From NCBI RefSeq assembly GCF_030270605.1, contig NZ_BSYJ01000002.1:496001-560000 (forward strand): a stretch of 64,000 nt of DNA, written 5' to 3'. This DNA comes from Biformimicrobium ophioploci (GTDB lineage Bacteria > Pseudomonadota > Gammaproteobacteria > Pseudomonadales > Cellvibrionaceae). Of the stretch, positions 19,705 to 28,135 are shown piece after piece. How positions within the stretch are numbered: position 1 is the first letter of the stretch; each line of letters begins with the position of its first letter. The notes below the pieces were generated by a model. That model did not search any database and was not told the DNA's origin. It saw only the letters and a list, made by a program, of their open reading frames with translations. Position numbers and translations under genes: made by a program.

Positions 19705-22002
19705 GTGCGCGTGACTCTGTTGCCGCCGGTCTCGTCGAAGGGGTTGTTGAAGTTGAAAGATAACGAAAATGTCCTCACGTTTGCCCCTGCGGGCAAGAAG
19801 CCTCCGGCAGAGCCCCTGCCCGAGGCCGTAGTCTCCCTGCAGGAAAAGTCCCGCACCCTGTTGCTGGACTGGGTCAGGGAAGTCTTCACCAGTGCGGACG
19901 ATTCTCTGTTTGCCATGGCGGAAAAAGCGCATCGGCAGGAAGAGCAGGATGGGTTGTTCGCAGCACTGCGTGACCTGCGGGTTGAGCGAGGCAAGCTCGC
20001 GCGCAAGTTCGTGGATCGCTTTGACGAGTATGTCGCCATGCAGGGTTGGGCCGAATCCAGGCGCGAAGCAGCCGCTGCAGGCCACGAACTGACACTCGTG
20101 GCTAATGACGATCTCGAGCAGATGGTGGCGGTGGACAGCATGGTGGCGAAGGCCAGCCAGGATTTTGCCCCGGCGCTGAGCAGCCTGACCGCGCGCATCG
20201 ACACCCTGTTACCTGAAAAAATTTACCAGAAGAACAACCCTTTTGGCCCGGATGCGGTCAGCAACGCATTCGTCGATGCTATTGACGGTATCTCGCTGCA
20301 TATCCGGGCGCGGCTGACCGTGCTGAAGAAGTTTGAGCAGAAAGTGATGCGCCGGCTGGGGGAGCTTTACGAGCAGTGCAACCAGCAGTTGGTGGAGGCC
20401 GGTATTCTGCCGGATCTGGGCTCGAAACCGCGAAAGCCGCAGAAGCCACAAAATCCACGACCGGTCGAGCGGCCTGCAGCTGCACGGCCGGCAGCCGCAC
20501 CGCCTGTTGAACCGACCAAAGCAGAAGGGCAGGTCGGTTCCATTGGGGCGACTGGCAGCGAGGGTGAGGTCACCACAATACAGATCAGCATGCCGTCACA
20601 GCCGGGCGCGGCTACCTCCATCGGGCTGCTGCCACAGGATAGCGGTGCGCCGGTACTGGCTTCCAACGACCTCCTCAACCACCTTGCCGCACTGCAGCTG
20701 CTGCAGCTGCGCAGCAGTGTGGCGGGCATGCGTATCCTCGACATCAACAGCCTGTTGGGGGATCGCCTGCAGGAGGTGGGCCAGTCTGCATCACTCGCCA
20801 AGATTGACCGCGACATCATCAAGCTTATTGAAATGCTGTTTTCTTTCATTCTGGAGGATCGTAACCTGGCTGACCCGATCAAGATCCTGATCGGACGCCT
20901 GCAGTTGCCATTACTCAAGGTCGCGGTTGCCGACAAGTCCTTCTTCAGTCAGGGCGGCCATCCGGCGCGCAAGCTCCTGAATACGATTGCCGACGCGGCG
21001 ACGGGCTGGCAGCAATCGGATCAGTACCGAGAGGACCCGTTCTACCTGCAGGTGAGCAGTGTGGTGACAACGGTGCTGGAAGGGTTCGAGAGCGACATCA
21101 ACGTATTTGCGGATGCGGTTGCAAGCTTCAATGCGTTCATTGATCAGCAGCAACGACGTGCAGAAGTTGTCGAGCGCCGTGTTGTCGATGAGGCTGATGG
21201 CGAGGCGAGAACTGCGGCGGCGCGGGCCTCTGTCGAGTCGCTGTTGGCGACCCTGGAAGACGGGCAGGAATTGTCGGAAGTGGCCAGGCGCTGGCTGCAC
21301 GATGTATGCGCGCGGGTACTTTATCTTGCCCTCGTCCGCGACGGAGCGGAGAGTGACGCGTGGCATGCGCAGGTCGAAACGGCGCGAGATCTGGTCTGGA
21401 GCATGGTTGCGCCCATGCCGCAGAACAGAAAGGAAATGGTGGCATTGCTACCGGGGCTGCAGAAGCGCCTGCAGGAAGCGGCGGAGTCGATATCGCTGAA
21501 CCCTTTCGAGGTGCGCAGCATGTTTGCGGACCTGAAGCGGGCTTACCAGGTTCGTTTCGACCTGGTTGAGGCAGATGCAGCGCCTGAACAAACCGCAGCG
21601 GAAGAACCCTCGCAGGGTGAAGTGGCGCATGCGGAAGTTACGGTTCCAGAGGTGGAGCAGCTGGAGGCCATGGCGCAGGAGCCCGAGGCTGCCGAGCCGG
21701 AGGCAGAGGGGCGTGAAGATGACCTCTACTGGAAACAGACCTATGAACTGGTGCCCGGCAGCTGGTTTGAGTTCAAGCGCGATGGCGAAGAAGCGTTCCG
21801 TTGCCGGCTCGCCGCGGTTATCCAGAAGCTGGACAGCTTTATCTTCGTCAATCGCAATGGCGCCAAGGTGGCGCAGTTTGACCGTCATGAGCTGGCGGCA
21901 GCGCTGGGCGAGGCGCGCCTGATTGCCCTGGATGACGGCATGCTGTTCGAGCGCGCACTGCAATCCGTCATTGGCAATGTGCGCAAGGGGCGCGGTCAGT
22001 AG
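19705..22002 (+). CDS. DUF1631 family protein
   Basis: A long cytoplasmic protein (765 residues from the start chosen) of DUF1631, a family of unknown function that often carries a wrong thymidine phosphorylase label. The recognisable part begins near REVFTSADDSLFAMAEKA and continues through DRFDEYVAMQGW, NPFGPDAVSNAF and the C-terminal WKQTYELVPGSWFEF. A Pro/Ala-rich linker lies at about residues 240-280. The frame is open further up to GTG 19609/ATG 19612, but GTG 19705 has GGGAGA seven bases upstream, so I prefer it. It sits between nadC and ampD, the same position as in Pseudomonas. Confidence 0.75.
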   Translation: MRVTLLPPVSSKGLLKLKDNENVLTFAPAGKKPPAEPLPEAVVSLQEKSRTLLLDWVREVFTSADDSLFAMAEKAHRQEEQDGLFAALRDLRVERGKLARKFVDRFDEYVAMQGWAESRREAAAAGHELTLVANDDLEQMVAVDSMVAKASQDFAPALSSLTARIDTLLPEKIYQKNNPFGPDAVSNAFVDAIDGISLHIRARLTVLKKFEQKVMRRLGELYEQCNQQLVEAGILPDLGSKPRKPQKPQNPRPVERPAAARPAAAPPVEPTKAEGQVGSIGATGSEGEVTTIQISMPSQPGAATSIGLLPQDSGAPVLASNDLLNHLAALQLLQLRSSVAGMRILDINSLLGDRLQEVGQSASLAKIDRDIIKLIEMLFSFILEDRNLADPIKILIGRLQLPLLKVAVADKSFFSQGGHPARKLLNTIADAATGWQQSDQYREDPFYLQVSSVVTTVLEGFESDINVFADAVASFNAFIDQQQRRAEVVERRVVDEADGEARTAAARASVESLLATLEDGQELSEVARRWLHDVCARVLYLALVRDGAESDAWHAQVETARDLVWSMVAPMPQNRKEMVALLPGLQKRLQEAAESISLNPFEVRSMFADLKRAYQVRFDLVEADAAPEQTAAEEPSQGEVAHAEVTVPEVEQLEAMAQEPEAAEPEAEGREDDLYWKQTYELVPGSWFEFKRDGEEAFRCRLAAVIQKLDSFIFVNRNGAKVAQFDRHELAAALGEARLIALDDGMLFERALQSVIGNVRKGRGQ

Positions 22003-22208
22003 GCGCCGCGCCATTCAGATTACCTGACTGCCTGTCCGGCGGGGCCAGTCTGGCTCCCGCCCACCTCCTTTTCTAAAATCCCGGTTTCAAGGTATCCTGT
22101 TCGCAATTTATGCGCTGTGCTGGGGCGCCGTGCCTGACAGGGCAGTGCGGCTCTGGCAATTGTGGGCGGCAGAGCCCGCCGCAGGCGAAAGTTGATACAG
22201 AGGGCCGT

Positions 22209-22769
22209 ATGGGATTGTCCGTAATAGATGGCTGGCTGGAAGGCGTGCGCCGCGTACGCAGCCCGCACTGCAATTGCCGGCCGGAAAATGAAAACGTGGA
22301 TCTGTTGGTGATTCACAGTATCAGCCTGCCACCGGGCCAATATGGCGGGGCCTGGATTGATGATTTCTTTGCCGGACACCTCGATGCCAGTGCCGATCCC
22401 TATTTCGAGGAAATCTGCGAGCTCAAAGTTTCGGCACACATGCTGATCGACCGGCACGGCCGGGTGACACAGTATGTGCCCCTGAACCAACGCGCGTGGC
22501 ACGCCGGCGTTTCAGAATTTTGCGGGCGCAGTGCGTGCAATGATTTTTCCATCGGCATCGAGATGGAGGGCACGGATACCGATGAGTTTACCGATGCGCA
22601 ATACGATGCCCTGGTGGAGGTTACCGGGGCTGTAATGAAAGCCTTCCCGGGGATTACCCCGGAGCGTATTACCGGCCACAGCGATATCGCACCCGGGCGT
22701 AAAAAAGACCCGGGCATCGGCTTTGACTGGCAACGCTATCGTGAGGTGTTATCCGGGTTCAACAGTTGA
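22209..22769 (+). CDS. ampD: 1,6-anhydro-N-acetylmuramyl-L-alanine amidase
   Basis: Cytoplasmic zinc amidase of peptidoglycan recycling; it removes the stem peptide from anhydro-muropeptides, so lowering the signal that induces AmpC. Zinc ligands are visible: His in LLVIHSISLPPGQYGG, His in ITGHSDIAPGRKKDPG and the final Asp in the same motif. Length from ATG 22209 is 186 residues, normal for AmpD. The upstream in-frame Met (22110) would add 33 residues not found in the family. AGAGGG lies before ATG 22209. Confidence 0.96.
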   Translation: MGLSVIDGWLEGVRRVRSPHCNCRPENENVDLLVIHSISLPPGQYGGAWIDDFFAGHLDASADPYFEEICELKVSAHMLIDRHGRVTQYVPLNQRAWHAGVSEFCGRSACNDFSIGIEMEGTDTDEFTDAQYDALVEVTGAVMKAFPGITPERITGHSDIAPGRKKDPGIGFDWQRYREVLSGFNS

Positions 22770-22792
22770 ACCATTAATTGAACGGGTGGGAA

Positions 22793-23668
22793 ATGTCACT
22801 TCTGATCATCTTGTTGACGCTGGCTCTGGTCCAGATCTGGGGTTCCGGTGCGCCACTGCACAAGGACGAGTGGTACGCGAGGCTGGCTGAGCGCTTGCAG
22901 CAGCTTAAGGGGCTTGCGGCAATTCGCGGTGGTGTCATGTTTGCCTCGATCTTCCTGCCCGCACTGGCGGTCTCGCTGTTACTGGCGATGGTTGATGCCA
23001 TATTCGGTGGGTTCTTCCTGCTGGTTGTGTCTGTTCCTCTGTTGCTCTACTGCATGGGCAGGGGAGACTTCAATGAGACCGTAGCGAACTACCTGAAGCA
23101 CTGGTACCGCGGCGATAGCGAAGGCGCGTGGCAGGTCGTGGAGCCGATGCTGCGCGAGGCCGGCCAGACGGGTGATGTCGAAAATGCAGAACAGATGCAA
23201 GAACAGATGTTCCGCGCCACCGCCTATCGAGCCTTTGAAAGGTTGTTCGCCGTGCTGTTCTGGTTTCTGGTCGCCGGCATTGGCGGTGCGCTGGTCTACC
23301 GCCTGAGCGCGATCTACCGCAATAGCCACCGGGAAGACGGGTTGGCGCAGCGCTGGCTCTGGCTACTGGAGTGGCTGCCGGTCCGGGTTATGGGCTTTTC
23401 TTTCGCCGTGGTCGGAAATTTCGCCGGCTGTTACGAAGCCTGGCGTCGTTGTCTGGGCTGCGGCCAGCGCAGTACCGTCGACGTGCTGGAGGAATACCTG
23501 GAGGGGGCGTTGGGCGGTATTCACCCCGGGGCCTGTATGTCCGAGGCTGGCGGCGTAGACGGGCGCAAATATTGTGGCGCGCAACTGGAAGCGCTGCGTT
23601 CACTGCTGTCGCGCACGCTGCTGCTCTGGATCACAGTCATCGCACTGGCAGTACTGATTGGTCTGTAA
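22793..23668 (+). CDS. ampE: Regulatory signalling modulator protein AmpE
   Basis: Inner membrane protein of the ampDE unit, 291 residues. It starts at MSLLIILLTLALVQIWGSG with GGTGGG upstream. Family segments are VSVPLLLYCMGRGDFNE, YRAFERLFAVLFWFLVAGIGGALVYRL and MGFSFAVVGNFAGCYEAW. It has about four membrane helices and a soluble middle part. Its exact role is unsettled; it is usually placed in beta-lactamase regulation through its link to ampD, whose stop lies 23 bp upstream. Confidence 0.93.
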   Translation: MSLLIILLTLALVQIWGSGAPLHKDEWYARLAERLQQLKGLAAIRGGVMFASIFLPALAVSLLLAMVDAIFGGFFLLVVSVPLLLYCMGRGDFNETVANYLKHWYRGDSEGAWQVVEPMLREAGQTGDVENAEQMQEQMFRATAYRAFERLFAVLFWFLVAGIGGALVYRLSAIYRNSHREDGLAQRWLWLLEWLPVRVMGFSFAVVGNFAGCYEAWRRCLGCGQRSTVDVLEEYLEGALGGIHPGACMSEAGGVDGRKYCGAQLEALRSLLSRTLLLWITVIALAVLIGL

Positions 23669-23837
23669 CCTGTGGGTCTGTAGCGGGGCAGGCGGACTGC
23701 GGGTGTGATCCCGATTGACCAGATTTGCCAGTCCTGTCGCAGCAATCGGGTCGTTGTCAGGCCGCGCCGGAGGCGCTCTAATAGCCCCAAGATGCCGGTT
23801 TGCCGGTATGAAAATTGAATGAATTCGGGAAAATAAG

Positions 23838-25256
23838 ATGGAAGCGAGTGCAATTGTGCGTGTGCCGGCCGGTAACCAGGGTGCCGGATTTGATGCAGCG
23901 GGCCTGGTCGGTGAGCTGCGTGACTACTTCATCAGCGGTGGGACGCGCAGCCTCGACTGGCGCCGGCGCCAGCTACGACAGCTGAGCCGTATGCTCGCGG
24001 ACCATGAGGCGCGTTTTCTCGAGGCCCTGAAGGCCGACCTGCACAAGGCACCGCTGGAGGGCTGGGCGACCGAAGTATCGTCCGTGCAGGGTGATATCCA
24101 GCACGCGCTCAAGCACCTGAAAAAGTGGATGCGCAGGCGCAAGGTTGCCACGCCAATGGTTGTTCAGCCCGGCAAGAGCTACGTGCAGCCGGAACCACTC
24201 GGCGTGGTACTGGTGATCGGCGCATGGAACTATCCCCTGCAACTCGCACTGGCGCCGCTTGTGCCGGCTATCGCCGCAGGCAACTGCGCGGTGCTGAAGC
24301 CGTCTGAGCTGGCGCCTGCCACCTCCGCATTGATTGAGGAGTTGCTGCCGCAGTACCTGGACAACGGCGCATTCCGGGTAGTACCGGGCGCGGTTGAGGA
24401 AACCACCGCACTGCTCGAGCAGCGCTGGGACCACATCCTGTATACCGGTGGCGGTAATGTGGGCAAAATCGTGATGGCTGCGGCGGCGAAGCACCTGACC
24501 CCGGTGACCCTGGAGCTGGGCGGCAAGAGCCCGTGTATTGTTGCGGATGACGCGGATCTGGAAGTTACCGCGCGCCGTATCGCCTGGGGCAAATTTACCA
24601 ATGCCGGCCAGACCTGTATCGCCCCTGATTATCTGCTTTGTACTCCGGCTATGGCCGCACGCCTGTTGCCGGCAATCGCTGACGCGACGCGCGAAATGTT
24701 CGGGGAAGAGGCCAAGGCCTCGGATGATTACGGCCGTATCGTCAACTCGCGCCACGCCGCGCGCCTCGCGGCATACCTGGAAGATGGTGAAGCCTTTATG
24801 GGTGGCGAGGCGGATGTAGAAGAGCGTTATATCGCACCCACGATCCTGACCGGTGTCAGCCTGGACTCTGTAGTGATGCAGGAGGAGATCTTCGGCCCGA
24901 TCCTGCCGGTAGTGGAGATCGAGAGCCTGGATATGGTGGAGGATTTCGTCAATGGCCGGGACAAACCACTCGCACTGTACGTGTTCAGTCAGGACGACGC
25001 ATTCGCCGACCGGATCCTGGAAAATTGCAGTTCCGGCAACGCCTGTGTGAATGACTGCATGATGTTTATGGCGGTACATGACCTGCCGTTTGGTGGGGTG
25101 GGCCCGAGCGGAATGGGTGCCTACCACGGCGAGCATGGCTTCAAGACTTTCAGCCACTTCAAGGCTGTGCTTAAGAAGAAAACCATGCTGGATCTCAAGG
25201 TGCGTTACGCACCTTTCACTTCGGGTAAGTTCAAGCTGCTGCGCAAGTTACGTTGA
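23838..25256 (+). CDS. Aldehyde dehydrogenase, class 3 / coniferyl aldehyde type
   Basis: NAD(P)+-dependent oxidation of an aldehyde to the acid. The catalytic Cys is in FTNAGQTCIAPDYLL and the general-base Glu in LELGGKSPCIV; the cofactor loop is TGGGNVGKIV. The short 472-residue length and the C-terminal HLPFGG-type segment (DLPFGGVGPSGMGAYHGEHGF) place it in the class 3 group (fatty or aromatic aldehydes, CalB-like). It has no obvious partner. It converges with the downstream hydroxylase gene with no space between the stops. Confidence 0.92.
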   Translation: MEASAIVRVPAGNQGAGFDAAGLVGELRDYFISGGTRSLDWRRRQLRQLSRMLADHEARFLEALKADLHKAPLEGWATEVSSVQGDIQHALKHLKKWMRRRKVATPMVVQPGKSYVQPEPLGVVLVIGAWNYPLQLALAPLVPAIAAGNCAVLKPSELAPATSALIEELLPQYLDNGAFRVVPGAVEETTALLEQRWDHILYTGGGNVGKIVMAAAAKHLTPVTLELGGKSPCIVADDADLEVTARRIAWGKFTNAGQTCIAPDYLLCTPAMAARLLPAIADATREMFGEEAKASDDYGRIVNSRHAARLAAYLEDGEAFMGGEADVEERYIAPTILTGVSLDSVVMQEEIFGPILPVVEIESLDMVEDFVNGRDKPLALYVFSQDDAFADRILENCSSGNACVNDCMMFMAVHDLPFGGVGPSGMGAYHGEHGFKTFSHFKAVLKKKTMLDLKVRYAPFTSGKFKLLRKLR

Positions 25257-26147
25257 TCAACTTGTTTCGAGCAGGTTATGCCTGCTCGATTTTCTCTTCG
25301 CGGAAAAGAAGGCATTCACGCTTTCTTTCTGATTTTTTCTCACTGTCTCGATATAATATTTTCTGGTTGCTGTGACGGAATCAATAAGCTCTAATGTTTT
25401 TCTCTCTGCCAACGAAAGTTCTGGGTGCCAGAAATCGAAGAGCAGGACCGCCCGATTTTCGCTGGAGTCGTTCCAGACACTGTGAAGAATGCTGTCGTCT
25501 AGCACCAGGCAGCGACCTTCTTGCCATTCTCTTCTTTCATCAGCAACATCAATACCACAATTATTTGGAATCGATAATCCTAGGTGGCAACGAAGTCGGT
25601 AGTTAAAGGGGCCGTAATGCGGGGCTACTTTCGTCCCCGGACGCATGATGGAAAAATAGGCGGGGCCTGCGCCATGTGTTTCTGGTATTTCCGACAGGAG
25701 TTGGCAGGTGATAGGACAGATTTTGTCTATTTCGGGAAGAGGATAGCCTACTGACGTGAGGTAGAAAGTATCCCATTGACCCTTCTCTGTATGGTAAGCA
25801 TTCTGGTGTCCGTGCAGAATTCCGTATTTTTCAAGCGATAGGTATTCGTTACGGATATCTTGCCAACGGGATTCGAGCATCGGTATCCAGTTGAACTTTG
25901 AAGTATCCGGGTAGGGTACAGCTGAGAGATCTGGATAGTACCAGCGGTCAGACTGCATATCATGCATGCGTCTGTGTGGTCTGAGCTGACAAACTCCCTC
26001 AACAAATTCAGCCATGCGCGTATAAGCGCTTTTCTCGGCTTTATAATACTTAAGGGATGCCTTTGACAGAGTTTGCAAAAACGCATTTTTTCCATTTTTT
26101 CCAAATACTTTGTTGCTCGCACGGTAACTGAAATTTGCTATGCTCAT
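25257..26147 (-). CDS. Aspartyl/asparaginyl beta-hydroxylase family protein (second copy)
   Basis: A 296-residue Fe(II)/2-oxoglutarate-dependent oxygenase-like protein. Iron-ligand histidines are visible in VAPHYGPFNYRLRCHLGL and ILHSVWNDS; the 2-oxoglutarate-binding Arg is in ENRAVLLFDFWHP. No signal peptide. It overlaps the upstream paralogue by 4 bp (ATGA), so the two are coupled. Both copies share motifs such as QWDTFYL/TWDTFYL, PLP and LSLAERKTLELIDS. Substrate unknown: a protein side chain, free Asp/Asn, or a lipid as in LpxO-like relatives. The DNA is AT-richer than its neighbours, which suggests acquisition by transfer. Confidence 0.85.
   Translation of the reverse strand: MSIANFSYRASNKVFGKNGKNAFLQTLSKASLKYYKAEKSAYTRMAEFVEGVCQLRPHRRMHDMQSDRWYYPDLSAVPYPDTSKFNWIPMLESRWQDIRNEYLSLEKYGILHGHQNAYHTEKGQWDTFYLTSVGYPLPEIDKICPITCQLLSEIPETHGAGPAYFSIMRPGTKVAPHYGPFNYRLRCHLGLSIPNNCGIDVADERREWQEGRCLVLDDSILHSVWNDSSENRAVLLFDFWHPELSLAERKTLELIDSVTATRKYYIETVRKNQKESVNAFFSAKRKSSRHNLLETS
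25268..25288. terminator. Hairpin inside the end of the opposing gene
   Basis: CGAGCAGG/CCTGCTCG, a perfect 8-bp stem with loop TTATG, followed on the plus strand by ATTTTCT. It is placed to terminate the aldehyde dehydrogenase transcript, yet it lies inside the last codons of the convergent hydroxylase gene. Confidence 0.6.
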
Positions 26148-27016
26148 CGCTTTTTTACCTCTTCTGTTCCCTGGTAGATCTCTCTCACTAATTGCCTCTG
26201 TCGCTCTACGATGTGATCCGTGTACTGATTTTGATAATTCGTTAGAGAGTCCAGCATGCCCAGTGTTTTTCGTTCAGCCTCAGATAGGTCTGGATGCCAA
26301 AAGTCAAATAGCAATACGACGCGATTTTTGCTTGAGCAGTTCCAGACTTCGTGAGTTAGGCTGTCATCAAATATCAGGCACTTGCCTTCCTCCCAGTGGA
26401 AAGTACGTCCAGCAACCTTCATGCCGCAATCTTCCGGCACCAGTAATGGTAGGTGTACTCTCAAGCGGGTGTTAACCGGGCCTGTATGGGGAGAAACTTT
26501 GGTCTTGGGGCGCATAACTGAAAAGAAAGCACGGCCAGCACGATGTGTTTCCGTAATCGACCGTAATAAATCAAAGGTTCTTGGGCAAAACTCTCGTACT
26601 CCAGGTAAAGGCCTGCCTGAGCTCCAGAGATAGAAAGTGTCCCATGTCCCTTGCGGTAGCAGGAACCTATGTTGATGCTGCTGGAATACGTTTCTCTGCT
26701 CCAATTCGAAGTACTCCGCCAGAATGGTTTTCCAGTTTGCTTCTAGGTCCGTAATCCAGAAAAAACGGGACGATGCGTGTTCGGGGGTAGCTTGAAGGCC
26801 AGGATAACAACGGCAGTCTCTTTGTGAGGGGTGGGCCTGTGTAAATGGTTTCAGGCCGCAGAGCGCGTCGACGTATTCGGACATCCGCATCCGTGCCGCC
26901 TTATCGGCGCGCCAGAAAAACATTGCTGCGGAGGTCAATGTTTGCAGCGCCGCATGCCTGTTTTTACGTCGTAGAAATCTCTTCGCGGTATTGATGCTCG
27001 CCGTTGAAATGCCCAT
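26144..27016 (-). CDS. Aspartyl/asparaginyl beta-hydroxylase family protein (first copy)
   Basis: A 290-residue paralogue of the gene that follows it. Iron and co-substrate residues: His in VSPHTGPVNTRLRVHLPL, His in LTHEVWNCS, Arg in KNRVVLLFDFWHPDLSEAE. The N-terminal part (basic helix, then RMRMSEYVDALCGL) also matches the second copy, so the duplication covers the whole gene. It is the first gene of a two-gene operon. The sequences have diverged considerably, so the duplication is not recent. The PLP-dependent dehydratase starts 158 bp away on the other strand. Confidence 0.85.
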   Translation of the reverse strand: MGISTASINTAKRFLRRKNRHAALQTLTSAAMFFWRADKAARMRMSEYVDALCGLKPFTQAHPSQRDCRCYPGLQATPEHASSRFFWITDLEANWKTILAEYFELEQRNVFQQHQHRFLLPQGTWDTFYLWSSGRPLPGVREFCPRTFDLLRSITETHRAGRAFFSVMRPKTKVSPHTGPVNTRLRVHLPLLVPEDCGMKVAGRTFHWEEGKCLIFDDSLTHEVWNCSSKNRVVLLFDFWHPDLSEAERKTLGMLDSLTNYQNQYTDHIVERQRQLVREIYQGTEEVKKR

Positions 27017-27174
27017 ATTGGAGTCAATAGTTATTGTTTGCGCTGCTGGAAAGATAGGCCCACGGGAGAGAAGAAGCCATGAAAAATAAGAAAACTGGCG
27101 TTAGTTGAATTATCCTGTGAGATCCCGAGGGCTCTCGGTTTATTCCCTGTCAGTAATATTGTGTTGGTCATCAT

Positions 27175-28128
27175 ATGTCTCTGAATTTACCCGCCACCGA
27201 AGATGTATTCAGCGCTGCCCAGCGCATTGCGCCATTTGTGCATGAAACGCCATTGATGACCTCTGAGCGCCTGTCGGACCTGGCGGGTGCGGAGCTGTAC
27301 TTCAAGTGTGAGCACCTGCAGAAGGTGGGCGCGTTCAAGGCAAGGGGGGCGGTCAATGCGGTGTTGCAGCTTCCGCCTGAGCAGAAGCTGGTGGCCACCC
27401 ATTCGTCCGGTAACCACGGTGCCGCGTTAGCGTGGGCGGCAGCAGCCAGCGGCCGGGAGAGCATTGTGGTCATGCCCGAGAACGCCCCGGCGGTGAAGAA
27501 GGCCGCTGTTGCGGGTTACGGCGCGAAGGTTGTCGAGTGTGGCCCGACCCTGGCCAATCGTGAGGCTGCGCTTGCGGATGTGGTAAGCGAGACGGGGGCA
27601 CATGTGGTTCCGCCTTACGACGACCCGCGCATTATTGCCGGCCAGGGCACCGTGGGAGTGGAGCTGGTGCGCCAGTGTCGCGAGCGGGGTTTTGTACCGG
27701 ATCTTGTGGTGGCTCCCATCGGTGGCGGAGGCCTGCTCGCCGGTACCGGCCTGGCATTGAGGGGGCTGTTGCCGGAGTGCAAATTGATCGGTGCCGAGCC
27801 TGCCGGCGCGGCCGATGCGCACCTTTCCCTGCGCTCGGGTGTACGCCGGACCGATGTGGTCTCGAACACCATTGCCGATGGCCTGCGCACCACGATTGGC
27901 GAACGGAATTTTGCGGTTGTTCGCGATACGGTACAGGATATCGTTACGGTATCCGAAGATGGTATTCGCGATGCGATGCATCTGATCTGGAGCCGGATGA
28001 AGCAGCTGGTGGAGCCCTCGGCGGCAGTCTCACTCGCCGGCGTTTTTGAGCACGCTAGCCGCTTCCGCGGCAAGAAAGTTGTACTGGTGCTGAGCGGTGG
28101 CAACGTGGATATGCCTGCACCGGCTTAA
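27175..28128 (+). CDS. Serine/threonine dehydratase or racemase-type PLP enzyme
   Basis: A 317-residue fold-type II PLP enzyme. The Schiff-base Lys is in KVGAFKARGAVNAV, the substrate loop is SSGNHGAALAWAA and the phosphate-binding glycine loop is PIGGGGLLAGT. There is no regulatory ACT domain, so it is shorter than biosynthetic IlvA. Such single-domain proteins include catabolic threonine/serine ammonia-lyases, serine racemases and 3-hydroxyaspartate dehydratases; sequence alone does not tell which. The hydroxyaspartate option is attractive because two Asp/Asn hydroxylase-like genes lie next to it. There is no strong ribosome binding site at ATG 27175. Confidence 0.82.
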   Translation: MSLNLPATEDVFSAAQRIAPFVHETPLMTSERLSDLAGAELYFKCEHLQKVGAFKARGAVNAVLQLPPEQKLVATHSSGNHGAALAWAAAASGRESIVVMPENAPAVKKAAVAGYGAKVVECGPTLANREAALADVVSETGAHVVPPYDDPRIIAGQGTVGVELVRQCRERGFVPDLVVAPIGGGGLLAGTGLALRGLLPECKLIGAEPAGAADAHLSLRSGVRRTDVVSNTIADGLRTTIGERNFAVVRDTVQDIVTVSEDGIRDAMHLIWSRMKQLVEPSAAVSLAGVFEHASRFRGKKVVLVLSGGNVDMPAPA

Positions 28129-28135
28129 GGCGCTT

